The notes beneath the pieces were generated by a model, which searched no databases, was not told the DNA's origin, and saw only the letters and a program-made list of their open reading frames with translations. This document shows positions 15,221 through 24,445 of a stretch of 36,925 nt of DNA, one piece after another. The DNA is from an uncultured Alistipes sp. Its GTDB lineage: Bacteria; Bacteroidota; Bacteroidia; Bacteroidales; Rikenellaceae. The position numbers were made by a program, and so were the translations under genes. The DNA is taken from NCBI GenBank assembly GCA_900545315.1, contig UQYM01000027.1:1-36925 (forward strand). The letters run 5' to 3'. Each line of letters opens with the position of its first letter. Within the stretch, counting starts at the first letter, position 1.

Positions 15221-16567
15221 TTAACGATTTACTCCCGGAACCGGCGGTGGCGGCGGTACCGCTGCAAACAGCGATGCCAACTCAGGAAGTTGATTGGCAG
15301 GCTGCCACTGCGCCATGCCCGCTTTCCACACATAGCTGGTACTATTCAGCTCGCCGGATTGCACCATTTGACGCACTTGAGCCATTGTATAGGGCCCTTT
15401 TTGCACACCATCCACAAACAGATGGTACTGTGCCAGCGCCTCTTGTGGCGGAGTGGGCGGTTGCGGTTGATTGAGGCCCTGCATCATACCGGTCATCATG
15501 TTGGCCATACCGCCACCGACAGCGGTTCCCATCATCATACCGGTCATCATGCCGGCAGGATCCATCCCGCCGCCACCTCCGACGCCCCCACCGGCGCCAT
15601 TACGCCCCCACTCGCCGAGGCTTTCAGCCGCCGTACGGGCAACCTCGCCCTGAACATTGATCTGATGAGCACCGATAAAGGTCGATTCGGTCTGCAACTT
15701 CTGAGCACGTTGAGCCTCTTCGTTGCGTCGCCACTGCAGATCTTCGTTCAACTTTTGCTGGGCCTCGATATTCTGCATGGTCACCTCGGTCTGCTTGTCG
15801 GCAATCATCTCCGAACGCAGTTTGATGATCTTATCCAGACGTTGGTAACCTTCATCCGATTTATCCAACTCCACAGAGGAGAGGTTCACCTGTCGCAGAT
15901 TGATTCCGAAATCCTCTTCGACACGTGCCCTCAGTTCTGTTTCGAGAAACTTGCTGATCTCGATCAAGTACGAGCCGATACGATAAATGGAGAAGTTGCA
16001 CATCTTGGGAGATCGACCGACAACCGACGACACATAAGCAATCATTGGATCGCGAATCTGCATGGCAAAATCCTCCATTTCAAAACTGCGGAGTCGATGC
16101 AGCGCAATAAACTTTTTGTAGTCGCTGATATTAAACATCATGCTCCCCTTGACAGCCGCCGGGACCGAATAATCATCCAATCGGGGGTCGGTTATCTCCA
16201 CACGAGGAATAAAGAAGGGCAATTGGATCATCCCCTCCATATTGATAAAATAGACCTCAGCCTGGAACGGAGAGCTTCCTCCGAATGCGGCACCCACTAG
16301 ACCTGTCAACACCGGGAAGTTGGCCGTTTTGATCGTCGTATCGCACGGGCCCTCGATATAATCCATGGCCGAACCGTTGCTGCTGTACACAAACACAGCA
16401 ACCTCACCGGCCTTAACCCGCAAGGAGCTTCCGTAACGGATAGCATTCTCTTTACGCGTTGAACGGCCATCGGCGGCTGGAGACCATTTCCACACCAGGT
16501 AATCCGACTCGTCGCAGCGGATCACATCCATCAATCCGCCTTCGCGTTTATTTCCGAATAGTCCCAT
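15221..16567 (-). CDS. SPFH-domain protein with C-terminal GYF_2 (operon gene 6)
   Basis: This 448-residue protein is an SPFH/band-7 family member of the type labelled virion-core-like or YdjI-like. The first ~275 residues contain the SPFH fold (MDVIRCDESDYLVWKW start, VKAGEVAVFVYSSNG, FGINLRQVNLSSVELDK). A helix follows (ADKQTEVTMQNIEAQQKLNEDL in part), then a Gly/Met-rich linker with repeated MMTGMM, and a GYF_2 domain at about 381-432 (VDGVQKGPYTMAQV, YVWKAGMAQW) with a polyproline tail. SPFH proteins form membrane-associated rings or scaffolds on the cytoplasmic face. The neighbouring zinc-ribbon membrane protein recalls Bacillus ydjG-ydjI, where the SPFH protein recruits PspA. Confidence 0.9.
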   Translation of the reverse strand: MGLFGNKREGGLMDVIRCDESDYLVWKWSPAADGRSTRKENAIRYGSSLRVKAGEVAVFVYSSNGSAMDYIEGPCDTTIKTANFPVLTGLVGAAFGGSSPFQAEVYFINMEGMIQLPFFIPRVEITDPRLDDYSVPAAVKGSMMFNISDYKKFIALHRLRSFEMEDFAMQIRDPMIAYVSSVVGRSPKMCNFSIYRIGSYLIEISKFLETELRARVEEDFGINLRQVNLSSVELDKSDEGYQRLDKIIKLRSEMIADKQTEVTMQNIEAQQKLNEDLQWRRNEEAQRAQKLQTESTFIGAHQINVQGEVARTAAESLGEWGRNGAGGGVGGGGGMDPAGMMTGMMMGTAVGGGMANMMTGMMQGLNQPQPPTPPQEALAQYHLFVDGVQKGPYTMAQVRQMVQSGELNSTSYVWKAGMAQWQPANQLPELASLFAAVPPPPPVPGVNR

Positions 16568-16574
16568 AATTTTC

Positions 16575-17528
16575 CTATTTGTTTATGATCTGTTTCAGCC
16601 GCGAGAGATCCGACCGATACCGCATACCGGTACATTTTGCGACGAAATCAGCCGCTGCTTCCGATCGATCGGCCAATTTCAGGCCCTGCACAATCATGCT
16701 GGCACATTCGAAATCATCCAGATTCCCCATGCAGTAATCGAAAAAGAAGCGTTGAGCCTGATCCAACTCGGCAGCCGACACCATTCCCTGCACCATCTGA
16801 ACCCGCAGCTCGGTACTGGTTGCCGAGGCAGGATCCAGGGCGTACTGCTGGCCATAGAGTTGTGCCGCCTCATCGTAGCGTTTCTCCTCCAGCAGGGCCG
16901 GAACACTTTGCGCTGTAGCCTCACGAGCCAACGAAAGCGCCGTCGAGACACCTCCCCAACAAATCAACAGCAGCACCACAATCATAGCCAAAGCGATCCC
17001 TGCTCCACAAATTTTGGTTTTGCGGGCATGGGCCGTCCGCCCTTGTAAAGCCTGCTGCAGTTGTGCATCGACCTGCGTGATAGCCGTACGCACTTCGCGA
17101 TTTTTGCCATATGATAACTCCAACTCCCGTTTGGCGCTATCGTATTCGGCCAGCAGCGCTTTCACACGGCGATTTTGGCCATCTGCAGCCCGTTTGCCCC
17201 GCAGTTTCTGCACAGCCTCAACAATCGTCAAGACCAAAAACAGCAGCGCCAATCCCCATAGCAATAGATTACCCCATGCCGCAGCCAAAACAATCATGCA
17301 GAGTAACGCAACCGGATAAACCACAAACAGAAACGCTCGCATCCCTTCAAAACAGGTTGACTCCGGCAACGAGCGGAGTGTGGTCAGCCTCTTTTCGAGG
17401 TCTGCCAGCGATTCGGATACCCGATTCTCACCACCGTCACTTTGACCGGTCGTATCGGTATATCCACACACGGGACACACCTTAGACAATGGAGGCATCG
17501 GCTCCTTGCAGCGTGGACACAGATTCAT
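16575..17528 (-). CDS. Zinc-ribbon membrane protein (operon gene 5)
   Basis: This 317-residue protein begins with a zinc ribbon, C4PRC7 and C18PVC21, on the cytoplasmic side. A helix (SLADLEKRLTTLRSL), two membrane helices (FLFVVYPVALLCMIVLAAA; LLLWGLALLFLVLTIVEAV), a coiled stretch and a third membrane helix near 170-195 (AGIALAMIVVLLLICWG) follow. The C-terminal ~110 residues are helical and TPR-like (EEKRYDEAAQLYGQQYALDP). Together with the SPFH gene seven bases downstream this resembles the YdjG-type zinc-ribbon partner of YdjI. The role is probably adaptor or scaffold; no catalytic motif is seen. Confidence 0.8.
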   Translation of the reverse strand: MNLCPRCKEPMPPLSKVCPVCGYTDTTGQSDGGENRVSESLADLEKRLTTLRSLPESTCFEGMRAFLFVVYPVALLCMIVLAAAWGNLLLWGLALLFLVLTIVEAVQKLRGKRAADGQNRRVKALLAEYDSAKRELELSYGKNREVRTAITQVDAQLQQALQGRTAHARKTKICGAGIALAMIVVLLLICWGGVSTALSLAREATAQSVPALLEEKRYDEAAQLYGQQYALDPASATSTELRVQMVQGMVSAAELDQAQRFFFDYCMGNLDDFECASMIVQGLKLADRSEAAADFVAKCTGMRYRSDLSRLKQIINK

Positions 17529-17533
17529 TGTAA

Positions 17534-18553
17534 CTACTTGAATTTAGATAAAAACCATTTGTTCACCTTGTCGTTAAAGGACTCGTCCGAACCGCTTGCT
17601 GCTGACGTGGCCGCAGCCGTTACCGAAGCTCCCGCTTCACGCGCCGTCTCCAGTTGCAGGCGTTGCAAAGCCACCGCATCCTGACGGGCCTGTTCATTTT
17701 GGCGGAGCTGATCCTCATAACGACGCATCTCCTCCTCTTTCTGTTGGCGCTCCTCTTCGGCAAGCTGCTGATGAACCGATTCGATCATCGCAAATGCCTC
17801 TTTGGAGTAAGAGCTCAGCGGATTGACCTTCTGCAAAGCCTCAAATGCCTCCTCATAGTTCTTCAACGCGATGGCACCCTTAGCCTGCTGAATGGCCCCC
17901 ACGGCCGTCTGATCCAACGACTTCTTGTATATTGCACTCATCTGCTCGGCAACCAACGGATATTCATCGACACTCTCCGGCACAGCTGCCAGCAGCGCAA
18001 TGGCTTCGTTATACTGTTCCCGATCAGCCAGCGACTGCGCCTTCTGCAGCAGCGCCGGGATACGGGTGGTATAGTAATCGATGATCTTGGAGCGGCTCCG
18101 TTCCATAAAGGTTTTCACCTGTGGAGAGCGCGAAGCGATCTGGTTAATGGCTTGAATCACCGCTTTATGCTCCATACGGTCGATGCCGCGAGTCGTAAAC
18201 GAGGTTTCGGCCACAATGATCTCCTCGGTCACATCCAACACATAAAAAGAGACCTCCAACGAGACAATAAACTGCACCGGAATTGTCCCGGTCGCCTGCT
18301 TGTCCACCACCACAATGTTGGGGACCAAAGCATAGCGCAACGAAGATGCCCCCATACCATTGGCCGTAACCATCTGATTCATCTTCATCATCAGCGCCCG
18401 CTCTGCATCGGCCGGCAATTCGGCCCCTTCGCATACCACCGGTGTGATGGCAACCATCTCTTTGGATGAGAGCGTATTTCCTTGGGACCATGCTGTCACG
18501 GGGATGATCAACGATGCGAGCAGCAGTCCGTATAACTTCCTCCTCATAATCAA
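17534..18553 (-). CDS. Exported CsgG/LpoB-like protein with coiled-coil tail (operon gene 4)
   Basis: This 339-residue protein has a signal peptide (about 24 residues, ending AWSQ). Residues 30-165 have the arrangement of the CsgG/LpoB-type alpha/beta fold: ALMMKMNQMVTANGM helix, RYALVPNIVVVDKQATGT, the strand VQFIVSLEVSFYVLDVTEEIIVAETS in part, and GIDRMEHKAVIQAINQI. The middle part is TPR-like (ADREQYNEAIALLAAVPES; ALKNYEEAFEALQKVNP). A charged coiled coil (EEERQQKEEEMRRYEDQ) and a Ser/Ala-rich end follow. CsgG/LpoB relatives act at the outer membrane. The assignment is by pattern. It lies 23 bases after the DUF6175-like gene. Confidence 0.7.
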   Translation of the reverse strand: MIMRRKLYGLLLASLIIPVTAWSQGNTLSSKEMVAITPVVCEGAELPADAERALMMKMNQMVTANGMGASSLRYALVPNIVVVDKQATGTIPVQFIVSLEVSFYVLDVTEEIIVAETSFTTRGIDRMEHKAVIQAINQIASRSPQVKTFMERSRSKIIDYYTTRIPALLQKAQSLADREQYNEAIALLAAVPESVDEYPLVAEQMSAIYKKSLDQTAVGAIQQAKGAIALKNYEEAFEALQKVNPLSSYSKEAFAMIESVHQQLAEEERQQKEEEMRRYEDQLRQNEQARQDAVALQRLQLETAREAGASVTAAATSAASGSDESFNDKVNKWFLSKFK

Positions 18554-18576
18554 TCTGTTTTAAAGTTTATCCCCCT

Positions 18577-19539
18577 CTATTTGCCTCCGATTGTCAGGAT
18601 CACATGGCCCAACCCTCGAATTTCCAATTTCACGTCGGTTCCACACAGATTCTCCAGATAGCGTTGCAAGCCTCTGCCCCATCTACGGGCATCGACCAAA
18701 CGTCCTGTTGCCTCATCCTTCAGCGGAATGCGCACCTGATCGAATTCCATCACATTGGCCGAAGCCTGAACGGTACTGAAACGCCCCATGACGGTATTCT
18801 CTGCCATCCAATCCTCAATCTGATAACCCAACTCGTCGCCATTAAACTCCGATTCAAAATCAATGTCAGAATCTTGCCAACGACGACAACTCACTCTCAC
18901 CTCCCGACCATTGGTGAACATATCATCGAAATAGGCCTGCAACTGCTCGAGAAAAGGCCCCATATGATCGACCACGCTGGACTCCAACATCAGCGCAAAC
19001 TCAACTGAGGCCGAAGGCTGACCGGTTCCGGATGATGCAGTAATCTGTTTATCAGTATAGGCATCAATCCCCTGCATGTTGAACGTAACAGACCGATAAC
19101 CCAATCCCGTCTTGTTTTGCTGCCAATCGAGGTAAATCCAAATATCCGCTTTGGCAACCCGTTTTAACTTCTCCAAGGGGGTCTCGGCGATCTCGCTACC
19201 TGATTTAGACATACTCACAGCCTCTTCGGCCTGAATGGATTGCAACGTTTTTAGACTGGCTGCTAAGTCCTGAAGGGGGAATCCCTCTTTGGCCATTAAT
19301 TCTCCGATTTTACTGGCTGCCAGTCTGAATTCAAAACTCTCCTGGACCACTCGGGCATAATCCGATACAGTAGAAATTACCCCCTGATTATCATATTCCA
19401 TCACGTAGCCATGACTCGTACACCACGTGTTAGAAGGAACAACCATCAGTGTCGGTTTAATTGCCTGAGGTGCCGTCTGAGCCTCTCCGACAAACGGCAA
19501 AAGCGCTGTTACCAGCGCAAGAAACCAATATCTCTTCAT
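18577..19539 (-). CDS. Exported DUF6175-type protein (operon gene 3)
   Basis: This 320-residue protein has a signal peptide (ending VGEAQ). The mature part begins KPTLMVVPSNTWCTSHGYVM and continues with a two-lobed alpha/beta domain: KSGSEIAETPLEKLKRVAKADIW, then VTFNMQGIDAYTDKQITASSGTG, then EDWMAENTVMGRFSTVQAS, and a C-terminal RWGRGLQRYLENL. I recognise these from Bacteroidales proteins called DUF6175. The VKRVAKADIWIYLDW and Y-TDKQI strands again suggest a TolB-N/CsgG/LpoB-like fold that senses or builds something at the outer membrane, but no function is established to my knowledge. Spacing to both neighbours is about 10-23 bases. Confidence 0.8.
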   Translation of the reverse strand: MKRYWFLALVTALLPFVGEAQTAPQAIKPTLMVVPSNTWCTSHGYVMEYDNQGVISTVSDYARVVQESFEFRLAASKIGELMAKEGFPLQDLAASLKTLQSIQAEEAVSMSKSGSEIAETPLEKLKRVAKADIWIYLDWQQNKTGLGYRSVTFNMQGIDAYTDKQITASSGTGQPSASVEFALMLESSVVDHMGPFLEQLQAYFDDMFTNGREVRVSCRRWQDSDIDFESEFNGDELGYQIEDWMAENTVMGRFSTVQASANVMEFDQVRIPLKDEATGRLVDARRWGRGLQRYLENLCGTDVKLEIRGLGHVILTIGGK

Positions 19540-19548
19540 GCTTGATGC

Positions 19549-20064
19549 TTAAAATCTGGAATTCAACTTTTCAACAATACCCTCCTGCTCGAGACGACGC
19601 CGCAAATTGTCATACTGCACCGTGACAATCACGCCGACCTTGTACTCTTTCTTGCTGATTCGCAAGACATCTTCAGCAGCCACCTCTCCCGATGTGGTCA
19701 AAGCGACATACTTCATATACTCTCCTCCCTGAGCAAAAAAGGCATCGAAAAAGGCTTCGTGACCGCTCACTCCGCCCGGAACCAGCGGCGAACAACCTTT
19801 GGCTCGACCCGCATCGGCAATCCCTTTAAATAAAATGCCATGCACAGCATTCTTCTTGGCCTGCTCAGTCGCAACCCGCGGATCCGACGCATAACTCCAC
19901 ACCTTGAAGACGCGGTTCCCAGCGGTAGCCACCATCCCCAGATTTTCGATCTCGTAACGCCAAGCAGCCGTCTGCTGATCAGCCTTTTTTTGCTTGCCCC
20001 GGGACTGGGCTAAAAGCAGTCCCGGACCAGCAAGCAACAATAACAGAATGATTAATCTCCTCAT
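19549..20064 (-). CDS. Exported LPP20-like small protein (operon gene 2)
   Basis: This 171-residue protein has a classic signal peptide (MRRLIILLLLLAGPGLLLAQ) and a Lys-rich linker. The mature domain has VFKVWSYASDPRVATEQAKKNAVHGILFKGI, shown in parts: a strand followed by an AxxQAKKNAVHGI helix, the kind of Ala-rich amphipathic helix seen in LPP20-like proteins. EYKVGVIVTVQYDNLRRRLE near the end gives the closing strand and helix. I know similar proteins in Bacteroides beside DUF6175 genes but no named function. It sits nine bases after gene 1. Confidence 0.75.
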   Translation of the reverse strand: MRRLIILLLLLAGPGLLLAQSRGKQKKADQQTAAWRYEIENLGMVATAGNRVFKVWSYASDPRVATEQAKKNAVHGILFKGIADAGRAKGCSPLVPGGVSGHEAFFDAFFAQGGEYMKYVALTTSGEVAAEDVLRISKKEYKVGVIVTVQYDNLRRRLEQEGIVEKLNSRF

Positions 20065-20073
20065 AAAATGCGA

Positions 20074-21402
20074 TTATTTGATCTGACGGATCAACAATCC
20101 GTTATAGTAATCTCCGTTACCTTCGAAATAGGTCTCATTAATGCTCGAATCGTGATCAGGCTCCTGATCGGCCATGTAACGGTTATCCCAAATGTGATCT
20201 TTCACCACCGTAATCGTTCCTTTGGACTTATAGATTGTCCGACCGGTCTTGGGATCGATGGCACGTTCCAGCACCTCATATTTATCTTTGGGTTCAATAC
20301 CCTCCTTCAACCCGATGTGCGCATACAGCGTACCGTCCTCAGCAACCATCAATGGACTCTTCGTCTTGAATACGTCATACTTTTTCTCCAATTTGGCAAT
20401 CGCCGCATCAGTCGCATTCACAGTGGCAATCTGAATCAACTCTGCCTGATCTTTATTGGTAAAGATGCCAGCTTTAACTTGTGCCCATCCTGTCGTATTA
20501 CCAATATATTTAAATGCATAAAAATCTGCTGCATCATAAGCCTCGCGATTATTCCACACTTGCGACAGTTGATTCTGAACATTATCATTCCAATTCAACT
20601 GGAACAGATAAGTATTAACTACGACATAATATCCTGCACCCAGAGATGCTGACAAAGCCATCATTGCCGCTTTAGCTCCCATTACTGCATAACTATTACC
20701 CGACGCCTCAGCAGCAGCGACAGCAACGCCGCCAATCAAAGCAACCAATGAATCTTTCGGCATGTAACGATAGTTGCAAACAACTGCAAAAGTATTGTTT
20801 ACCAAATCAATACCTGCATCTGCCAACGATGCCGTACCATACACTGAGCTTGCCGCCTGTTCTACATCTGATTTCGTTGCATTGTACAATCCACGTTCTT
20901 GAGCTAAAGCAAGAGAGAAATTACCAGCTGAATCCAAGAACCATTTATCAAACATCTGTTTGGCAATTTTCTGATCCACCAAGAACTTGTTGGCGCTAAC
21001 CGCCATTTCATCCTTACTGGTTGCCCCTACTACACCACCACTGGCATCACTGGCAGCTGCTTTAAGAAATTTTCCGAACATCCCTTTTTTCTTGGGAGCC
21101 TCGGCAGCATTCTGACTGGTCGCCAACTGAACAGCCTTGTCAAAAGCAGCTTGATCTTCACTGGACAAAGTGGTACAACGCTCAAACGAACGGACATCCA
21201 GATTGTGATTGTTGAATTTGTCCGGGAAAGGTGCGGTAACAAAAGATTGCAGAATCGTGTCTTTCATTGGCATGCCCACATCTTCCATCAGGAATAGAGC
21301 CAACGAACTGCGCTGATAATCTGTGTTAATGGAATCTTTCTTTTGCGCGAGTCCGGAATAGGCCATCCCGGCACACAAAACCACCAGGAATAAGTTTTTC
21401 AT
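20074..21402 (-). CDS. Exported protein with C-terminal FlgT/SH3-like barrel (operon gene 1)
   Basis: This 442-residue protein has a signal peptide (ending GLAQ). Residues 30-330 are mostly helical, with an Ala/Gly-rich stretch (LVALIGGVAVAAAEASG and SASLGAGYYVVVNTYLFQL) that might insert into or lie on a membrane. The last ~90 residues form a beta domain beginning LYAHIGLKEGIEPKDKYEVLER with GTITVVKDHIWDNRY later, the pattern of small SH3-like barrels found at the end of FlgT and related envelope proteins. It is first in a ten-gene operon, so its upstream region should carry the promoter; none matching the consensus perfectly is seen within 100 bases. Confidence 0.75.
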   Translation of the reverse strand: MKNLFLVVLCAGMAYSGLAQKKDSINTDYQRSSLALFLMEDVGMPMKDTILQSFVTAPFPDKFNNHNLDVRSFERCTTLSSEDQAAFDKAVQLATSQNAAEAPKKKGMFGKFLKAAASDASGGVVGATSKDEMAVSANKFLVDQKIAKQMFDKWFLDSAGNFSLALAQERGLYNATKSDVEQAASSVYGTASLADAGIDLVNNTFAVVCNYRYMPKDSLVALIGGVAVAAAEASGNSYAVMGAKAAMMALSASLGAGYYVVVNTYLFQLNWNDNVQNQLSQVWNNREAYDAADFYAFKYIGNTTGWAQVKAGIFTNKDQAELIQIATVNATDAAIAKLEKKYDVFKTKSPLMVAEDGTLYAHIGLKEGIEPKDKYEVLERAIDPKTGRTIYKSKGTITVVKDHIWDNRYMADQEPDHDSSINETYFEGNGDYYNGLLIRQIK

Positions 21403-22675
21403 ACGTTTAAGTTTAGGTTATGAATAAGGTTAGAAGTTCATCGATTAGACATCAGAACAAGGTCAAATAGACAAATAGATAACAAGTTGCAACATATGTA
21501 AGTTGGGGATGAGTAGATTTCAGCAAGAAAAATAAGTAAATAACTTATTTTCAATATATTTCAATAAAACCATGTCGAAATTATCATAAATAAATTATTA
21601 CTTGATATACTTACAACTCTCTTACAGTAAATTCTTTATTTTTCAGTAAACGCTGTTTGAACACAAATATATAGCTTAAAGATTTAAATGCAAATGCATG
21701 TTACAGTGCAACATGCTAAAATATGATACGAGTTATTCACCTCTACATTTTATTAAATATATAAATCATAATACATACAAGCATTTGAGATGATAATTAA
21801 ATAAAAGTTACAATTTTTATATTTTTATTCACGCGAAAATACTTCCAACTTGCGCCCACATATATTTAACAAAAATCAGACTTACTACATCTTTTTTATC
21901 AAAACATTAAATAAGTCTTCAAGCAATTACTTATTCACCTATACCAAACACTCACACAAAACGAGGTAAAACCCTTGATTTATACATAAAGCAATGGATG
22001 CATGAACCTTCTGGCAACACAGAGGACCACGATATTCTCAAAAGCAACAATAACAATGATATATAAAATTTTATCACCCGTTACCCTGCATACACTATTC
22101 GTTACGTATTAAGTAAGACTATTGCAACAAAAGCAACTACTACTCAACGCCAATAGTTACTACACGTATACATAGTCAATGAAATTGGGACTCTCTCCAG
22201 CTAACAAATCGCTCTCTACACTTGCACCTCTCACAGACGAACACACAGAACAGACATATCGATCAAACACAGCACCGCACTCTTTACCACGCTCAATCAA
22301 TAATCCGCTACTCAAACAGATACTTTTATCTTTTTAGCACCGATTTATTTTCCAATTTATTCACGTTATTCACCTCAATACTATTTATATTAAAAAAATT
22401 GCTAATATTAATAATTTTATACTCTAAAAAGTATTTAACTGGATATTATTTCACGCCAATAGGACATATCTGACGACAAATTAAACACCAAAACTTAGAT
22501 CTTACAATTCCCATTTTTCGCTACAAAAATCATAGACTAATAGGGAATTCAGCTCTACATCCTTCAATGATATACTGTACAATTCCGTTCCAAAGAAAAA
22601 TGCAACAAGAACTATGTACAAACAAACATGCCCCACATTGGAAATGTGAGGCATGCCATAATTTCAAGTAGCAGA
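21403..22675. other. AT-rich gene-free region upstream of the ten-gene operon
   Basis: About 1.27 kb with very low GC and no frame that looks coding; the 83-codon plus frame at 22222 has a composition of mere AT-rich DNA. The decamer TTATTCACCT occurs three times on the plus strand, at 21733-21742, 21931-21940 and 22366-22375. The last copy is preceded by TTATTCAC, giving a near-tandem. A GCATGTT-N7-AACATGC inverted repeat lies near 21695. The region would hold the operon's promoter and control sites. Confidence 0.55.
22618..22653 (-). terminator. Terminator of the Mfa2-like lipoprotein gene
   Basis: Stem at 22625-22653, CATGCCTCACATT paired with AATGTGGGGCATG in the minus transcript, with one U-G wobble. 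It is followed by a weak T-rich tail (TTTGTTTG). The mismatch is a G-U pair only in minus-strand RNA, which supports the direction. Confidence 0.7.
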
Positions 22676-23650
22676 TCAATTAACTAACGGAAAATCAATC
22701 GTTTCAGATTCTTCATTCCAATCTTCATAAGTAAAATCCCCCGGTTTCCCATCCGGCATTATTTTTCCAACCGTCACATTCAACGTCAGTCTTGTATTAG
22801 GAGAGAGTGTTGAACTTAAATTCTTTTGCAACGTAAATTTAGTACCATCTTGTAACGTAATTACCAATTCCAAAGGAGGCGTAGCAGCTGAAGGGAACAA
22901 CATTACCGTTCTATTGCTGTAAGTCAATCCGTCTTCGGAACGAGACAACTCAAATTGGACAGCCTTAGTCAGATTTTCTGCTTCTCCGGTATAAAAATTC
23001 ACCTTCTCGGCGATATTACCAATCGTCGCCACAACGCTAGCAATCTCAGACACAAAAGCGGTCCCATCAGATTGTGAAACAATAATTTTAAGTCCTGCAC
23101 CGACCCGGGTCAATGAAGTATGCAGCGGATCCGTACCAATATGCGCAGACTTAACAGCATGCACCAAATCATATACCGGTGAATAGACACCTGTCCCGAT
23201 ACTTCGCAAACTGAAATAGAGTTTGGAAAGGTCAGATCCAGCCGAAACACCTGGTGTAATCACTTGAGGCATATTGTAAGTAGGTTCATCGGACTGCGGA
23301 GTACCCCAATAGACCATATTATAGGTACCTGTAGGCAGATGCAAGACACGGTTATACTCACCGTAAACATCGCCATCATCAATCATGTAAAACCCATTGA
23401 ACACGGTCAATTTCCCATTGATATAATTTCCATAATAAATGGACGAAGCATCTTCGCAAGGATAGATCTCCAATGCTCCGGTAAATGGGGTTGAGCTCAT
23501 CGGATCGGCAATCCGCACACTGACATCAGGGGTGATCAAGGCCAAAACCGGCTGATTGTCATTTCCCCCTTCGCCTTCACCGTCATCGTCTTTCGAGCAG
23601 GAGACAGTGACCATAAAGAGACTTAGAGCAAACAAGTAAAATTTTCTCAT
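22676..23650 (-). CDS. Mfa2/FimB-like lipoprotein
   Basis: This lipoprotein of about 324 residues has lipid-attachment Cys18 (FMVTVSCSKDD) and a Asp/Gly/Glu-rich linker. The body has two beta domains. The first ends with LHLPTGTYNMVYWG (about 105-116), a segment typical of the FimB/Mfa2 family, which anchors and limits fimbriae on the Bacteroidales surface. The second includes LELVITLQDG and ends with TRLTLNVTVGK followed by DEWN-like residues (YEDWNEE). The ATG at 23650 is preferred over one 12 codons upstream because it starts the signal peptide properly. No fimbrilin gene adjoins, so it could serve another adhesin or be a related surface lipoprotein. Confidence 0.75.
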   Translation of the reverse strand: MRKFYLFALSLFMVTVSCSKDDDGEGEGGNDNQPVLALITPDVSVRIADPMSSTPFTGALEIYPCEDASSIYYGNYINGKLTVFNGFYMIDDGDVYGEYNRVLHLPTGTYNMVYWGTPQSDEPTYNMPQVITPGVSAGSDLSKLYFSLRSIGTGVYSPVYDLVHAVKSAHIGTDPLHTSLTRVGAGLKIIVSQSDGTAFVSEIASVVATIGNIAEKVNFYTGEAENLTKAVQFELSRSEDGLTYSNRTVMLFPSAATPPLELVITLQDGTKFTLQKNLSSTLSPNTRLTLNVTVGKIMPDGKPGDFTYEDWNEESETIDFPLVN

Positions 23651-24445
23651 AATGATAAAATTTAGATATACTCGATTGATATGCAATATTTATTCCAATT
23701 CAATACGACACGCTTCAATCCACCCTCGATTCCTCACTCCAACTATTTCCCTACATTCTTTCTTTATTATTATACAAGACCACGACGATATATACTCTGC
23801 AACCCTATTTTCCCCTCCACAAAGCTTCTTCTTCCCACTGCGGAGCGGACTCTGAGCACAAAGCAATTCTCGTGAAAGGCTTTTGTGCAGACAAAAGGTT
23901 TTGGGTTCAACATTTTGCTGCCCCATCAGCCCAATATTCGTGTTATACACCAACTTTCCATAGAAAGTTGTTCTACCATCCGTCTATTTTCAACAAAAAA
24001 AATCAAAGATGAAAACGTAAATCCAGCGGACGTCAGCAATCGCCATCCTACCCAAAAGTTTTGGATATCATTTTAACCTGGTCGGATCCACAATCCTTGC
24101 ATTCTATATAAACCTTTCATCGTCTCCGTGGGAACTTTACCGTTTATGGCAGCACCAAAGAGCGACCCGGACTCAAAAACGACCGAGCGTTCTCATTTCT
24201 TCATTTTCGCTCTTTACTGTTCACCCCATTACCCCTCACCATCAACAACAACGATGGCAATCTGCAGATCCAAACACTCTATTGATATTCCCGCATACTC
24301 CTTTTCAAATGTTTTTTGTACCTTTGAAAGAGTGAAATACAGTCCGCAATGTGGTTATCCCTGACCACTTTTCGTTGACTGCGTCATCCAACCAGAATAC
24401 AAATTCAGCGCAAAACGCAATAACCTAATAACACGCTTTACACAT
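23651..24445. other. Intergenic region between divergent genes
   Basis: About 800 bases with no convincing frame. It must hold the promoters of the Mfa2-like lipoprotein (minus) and the esterase (plus). Two hairpins are visible: GCACAAAGC...GCTTTTGTGC at 23856-23888 (one bulge) and CAACTTTC-CATA-GAAAGTTG ending at 23971. A -7-like TACCTTTG is at 24319. Confidence 0.5.
24319..24326 (+). promoter_or_regulatory. -7-like element before the esterase gene
   Basis: TACCTTTG matches TAnnTTTG. It lies 120 bases before the ATG. There is no clear TTTG at -33. Confidence 0.3.

Noticed and set aside
15290..16300. Long plus-strand frame (336 codons) across the SPFH gene
   Set aside because: It is antisense to a well-supported SPFH-GYF protein, is His-rich as expected for a shadow frame, and has no family motif.
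22222..22473. Plus-strand frame of 83 codons in the AT-rich region
   Set aside because: Ile/Leu/Tyr/Phe-rich end arises from poly-A/T DNA; no start context or family.
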